Assembly (NCBI GenBank): GCA_905215845.1
Contig: CAJMRU010000047.1
Location: 1-7,039 of the forward strand
DNA: 7,039 nt
DNA from: an uncultured bacterium
GTDB lineage: Bacteria; Bacillota; Clostridia; TANB77; CAG-508
Reading direction: 5' to 3'
In this document: piece after piece, positions 6,380 to 7,039 of the stretch
Layout of the letters: every line of letters starts with the position of its first letter
How positions within the stretch are numbered: the first letter of the stretch is position 1
The notes under the pieces: model-generated
What the model was told of the DNA's origin: nothing
The model's input: only the letters and a program-made list of their open reading frames with translations
The model's database searches: none
Position numbers and translations under genes: made by a program

Positions 6380-7039
6380 AAATATTGGAATTTATATGAG
6401 ATTAAGTAGTGATGATGGAGAAGATAAAGAAAGTGAAAGTATAGAAAATCAAAGAAAGATTAATTATGAATTTATAAATAAATATTTTGAATACAAAAAA
6501 TGTTATGAGTATGTTGATGATGGGTATTCTGGAACTAATTTTAATAGACCGGAATTTCAAAAAATGTTAAAAGAATTAGAAAAAAATAAAATTGAGTTAA
6601 TTATAACTAAAAGCTTATCGAGATTTGCAAGAAATTATATTGACTCTGGTGAATATATAGAAAAGAAATTTCCAGATATGGGAATAAGGTATATAGCAAT
6701 TCTCGATGGAGTCGATAACTTTTATGATAAAACAGAAAATGAATTTGCACCATTTAAAGGTTTGTTTAATGAAATGTTTTGTAGAGAAACATCAAAGAAT
6801 ATTAAAAGAACCAAAAAGAAAAAGAGAGAAGAAGGATTTTACTCTTGTTCTGTTCCACCTTATGGTTATAAAAAAGATCCTAATAATCTAGGAAAATTAA
6901 TAATAGATTATGATGTTGCTCATATAGTAGAAAAAATATTTATGATGAAATATGAAGGAAAAACAGCTAAGGCAATCGCTGAATATTTAAATGAACAAAA
7001 AATTCCACCACCAGCTAAATATTTGAATATATTTAAAAA
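6360..7039 (+). CDS. Second large serine recombinase, partial (runs off the window)
   Basis: An ATG at 6360 opens a frame still open after 226 codons at the window edge. The catalytic domain is intact: R14 and nucleophile S16 in IYMRLSSDDG, VDDGYSGTNFNRP (52-64), R88 and R91 in KSLSRFARN, and FCRETSKNIKRTKKKK (140-155). The recombinase domain begins at PPYGYKK (166-172) and continues with the fragment GKTAKAIAEYLNEQKIPPP. Zinc ribbon and C-terminus lie beyond the edge. AGGAGAT at 6343-6349 is 10 bases upstream, and the start lies inside the previous gene, so expression is probably coupled. It is homologous to the first recombinase but clearly diverged (for example SRFARN against SRLGRD), so not a recent duplicate. 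Such pairs may act together or on different sites. Confidence 0.9.
   Translation, partial: MKKQVVKNIGIYMRLSSDDGEDKESESIENQRKINYEFINKYFEYKKCYEYVDDGYSGTNFNRPEFQKMLKELEKNKIELIITKSLSRFARNYIDSGEYIEKKFPDMGIRYIAILDGVDNFYDKTENEFAPFKGLFNEMFCRETSKNIKRTKKKKREEGFYSCSVPPYGYKKDPNNLGKLIIDYDVAHIVEKIFMMKYEGKTAKAIAEYLNEQKIPPPAKYLNIFK

Noticed and set aside
6706..6891. Plus-strand 61-codon open frame
   Set aside because: It is an out-of-frame shadow of the second recombinase, whose true frame has intact catalytic motifs on both sides.

Overview
The window is very AT-rich DNA, by eye well under 30 % GC. Arginine is mostly AGA, Shine-Dalgarno sites are strong (AGGAGG type), the standard bacterial code is used with TGA as stop, and every gene reads on the plus strand. 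Gene content (an Rrf2/IscR regulator, NifS- and NifU-type Fe-S proteins and MnmA in a row, followed by large serine recombinases) points to a low-GC Firmicute, most likely an anaerobe of the class Clostridia. The species cannot be told from this window.

Layout. (1) 1-856: a partial promoter, a possible 14-codon leader ORF, and a gene for a membrane-anchored 242-residue protein that probably ends in a bacterial Ig-like domain. (2) 857-1110: about 250 bases with no convincing gene; its end may hold a decayed coding remnant. (3) 1111-4480: the sulfur-mobilisation locus. An IscR-like Rrf2 regulator has its own promoter, operator-like dyad and terminator. It is followed by a cysteine desulfurase, a NifU/IscU scaffold and the tRNA 2-thiouridylase MnmA, tightly packed behind one near-consensus promoter and ending at a rho-independent terminator. 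The desulfurase takes sulfur from cysteine. NifU uses it to build Fe-S clusters and MnmA uses it to make s2U34 in tRNA. The Rrf2 protein, with three conserved cysteines, is the likely sensor-repressor: both promoters carry dyads built from a related half-site (AATTCCTACT-like), and the nifS promoter carries four such half-sites in alternating orientation. (4) 4481-7039: the start of a probable mobile element, with a 46-residue TnpW-like small protein, a complete 545-residue large serine recombinase starting at TTG, and a second, different large serine recombinase that overlaps it by 20 bases and runs off the end of the window.

Nothing here is a clearly unknown system. The most interesting points are the dense operator array on the nifS promoter, the paired recombinases with their small upstream protein inserted just after mnmA, and the unusual translation start of the first recombinase (a TTG in competition with an out-of-frame ATG-TAG).
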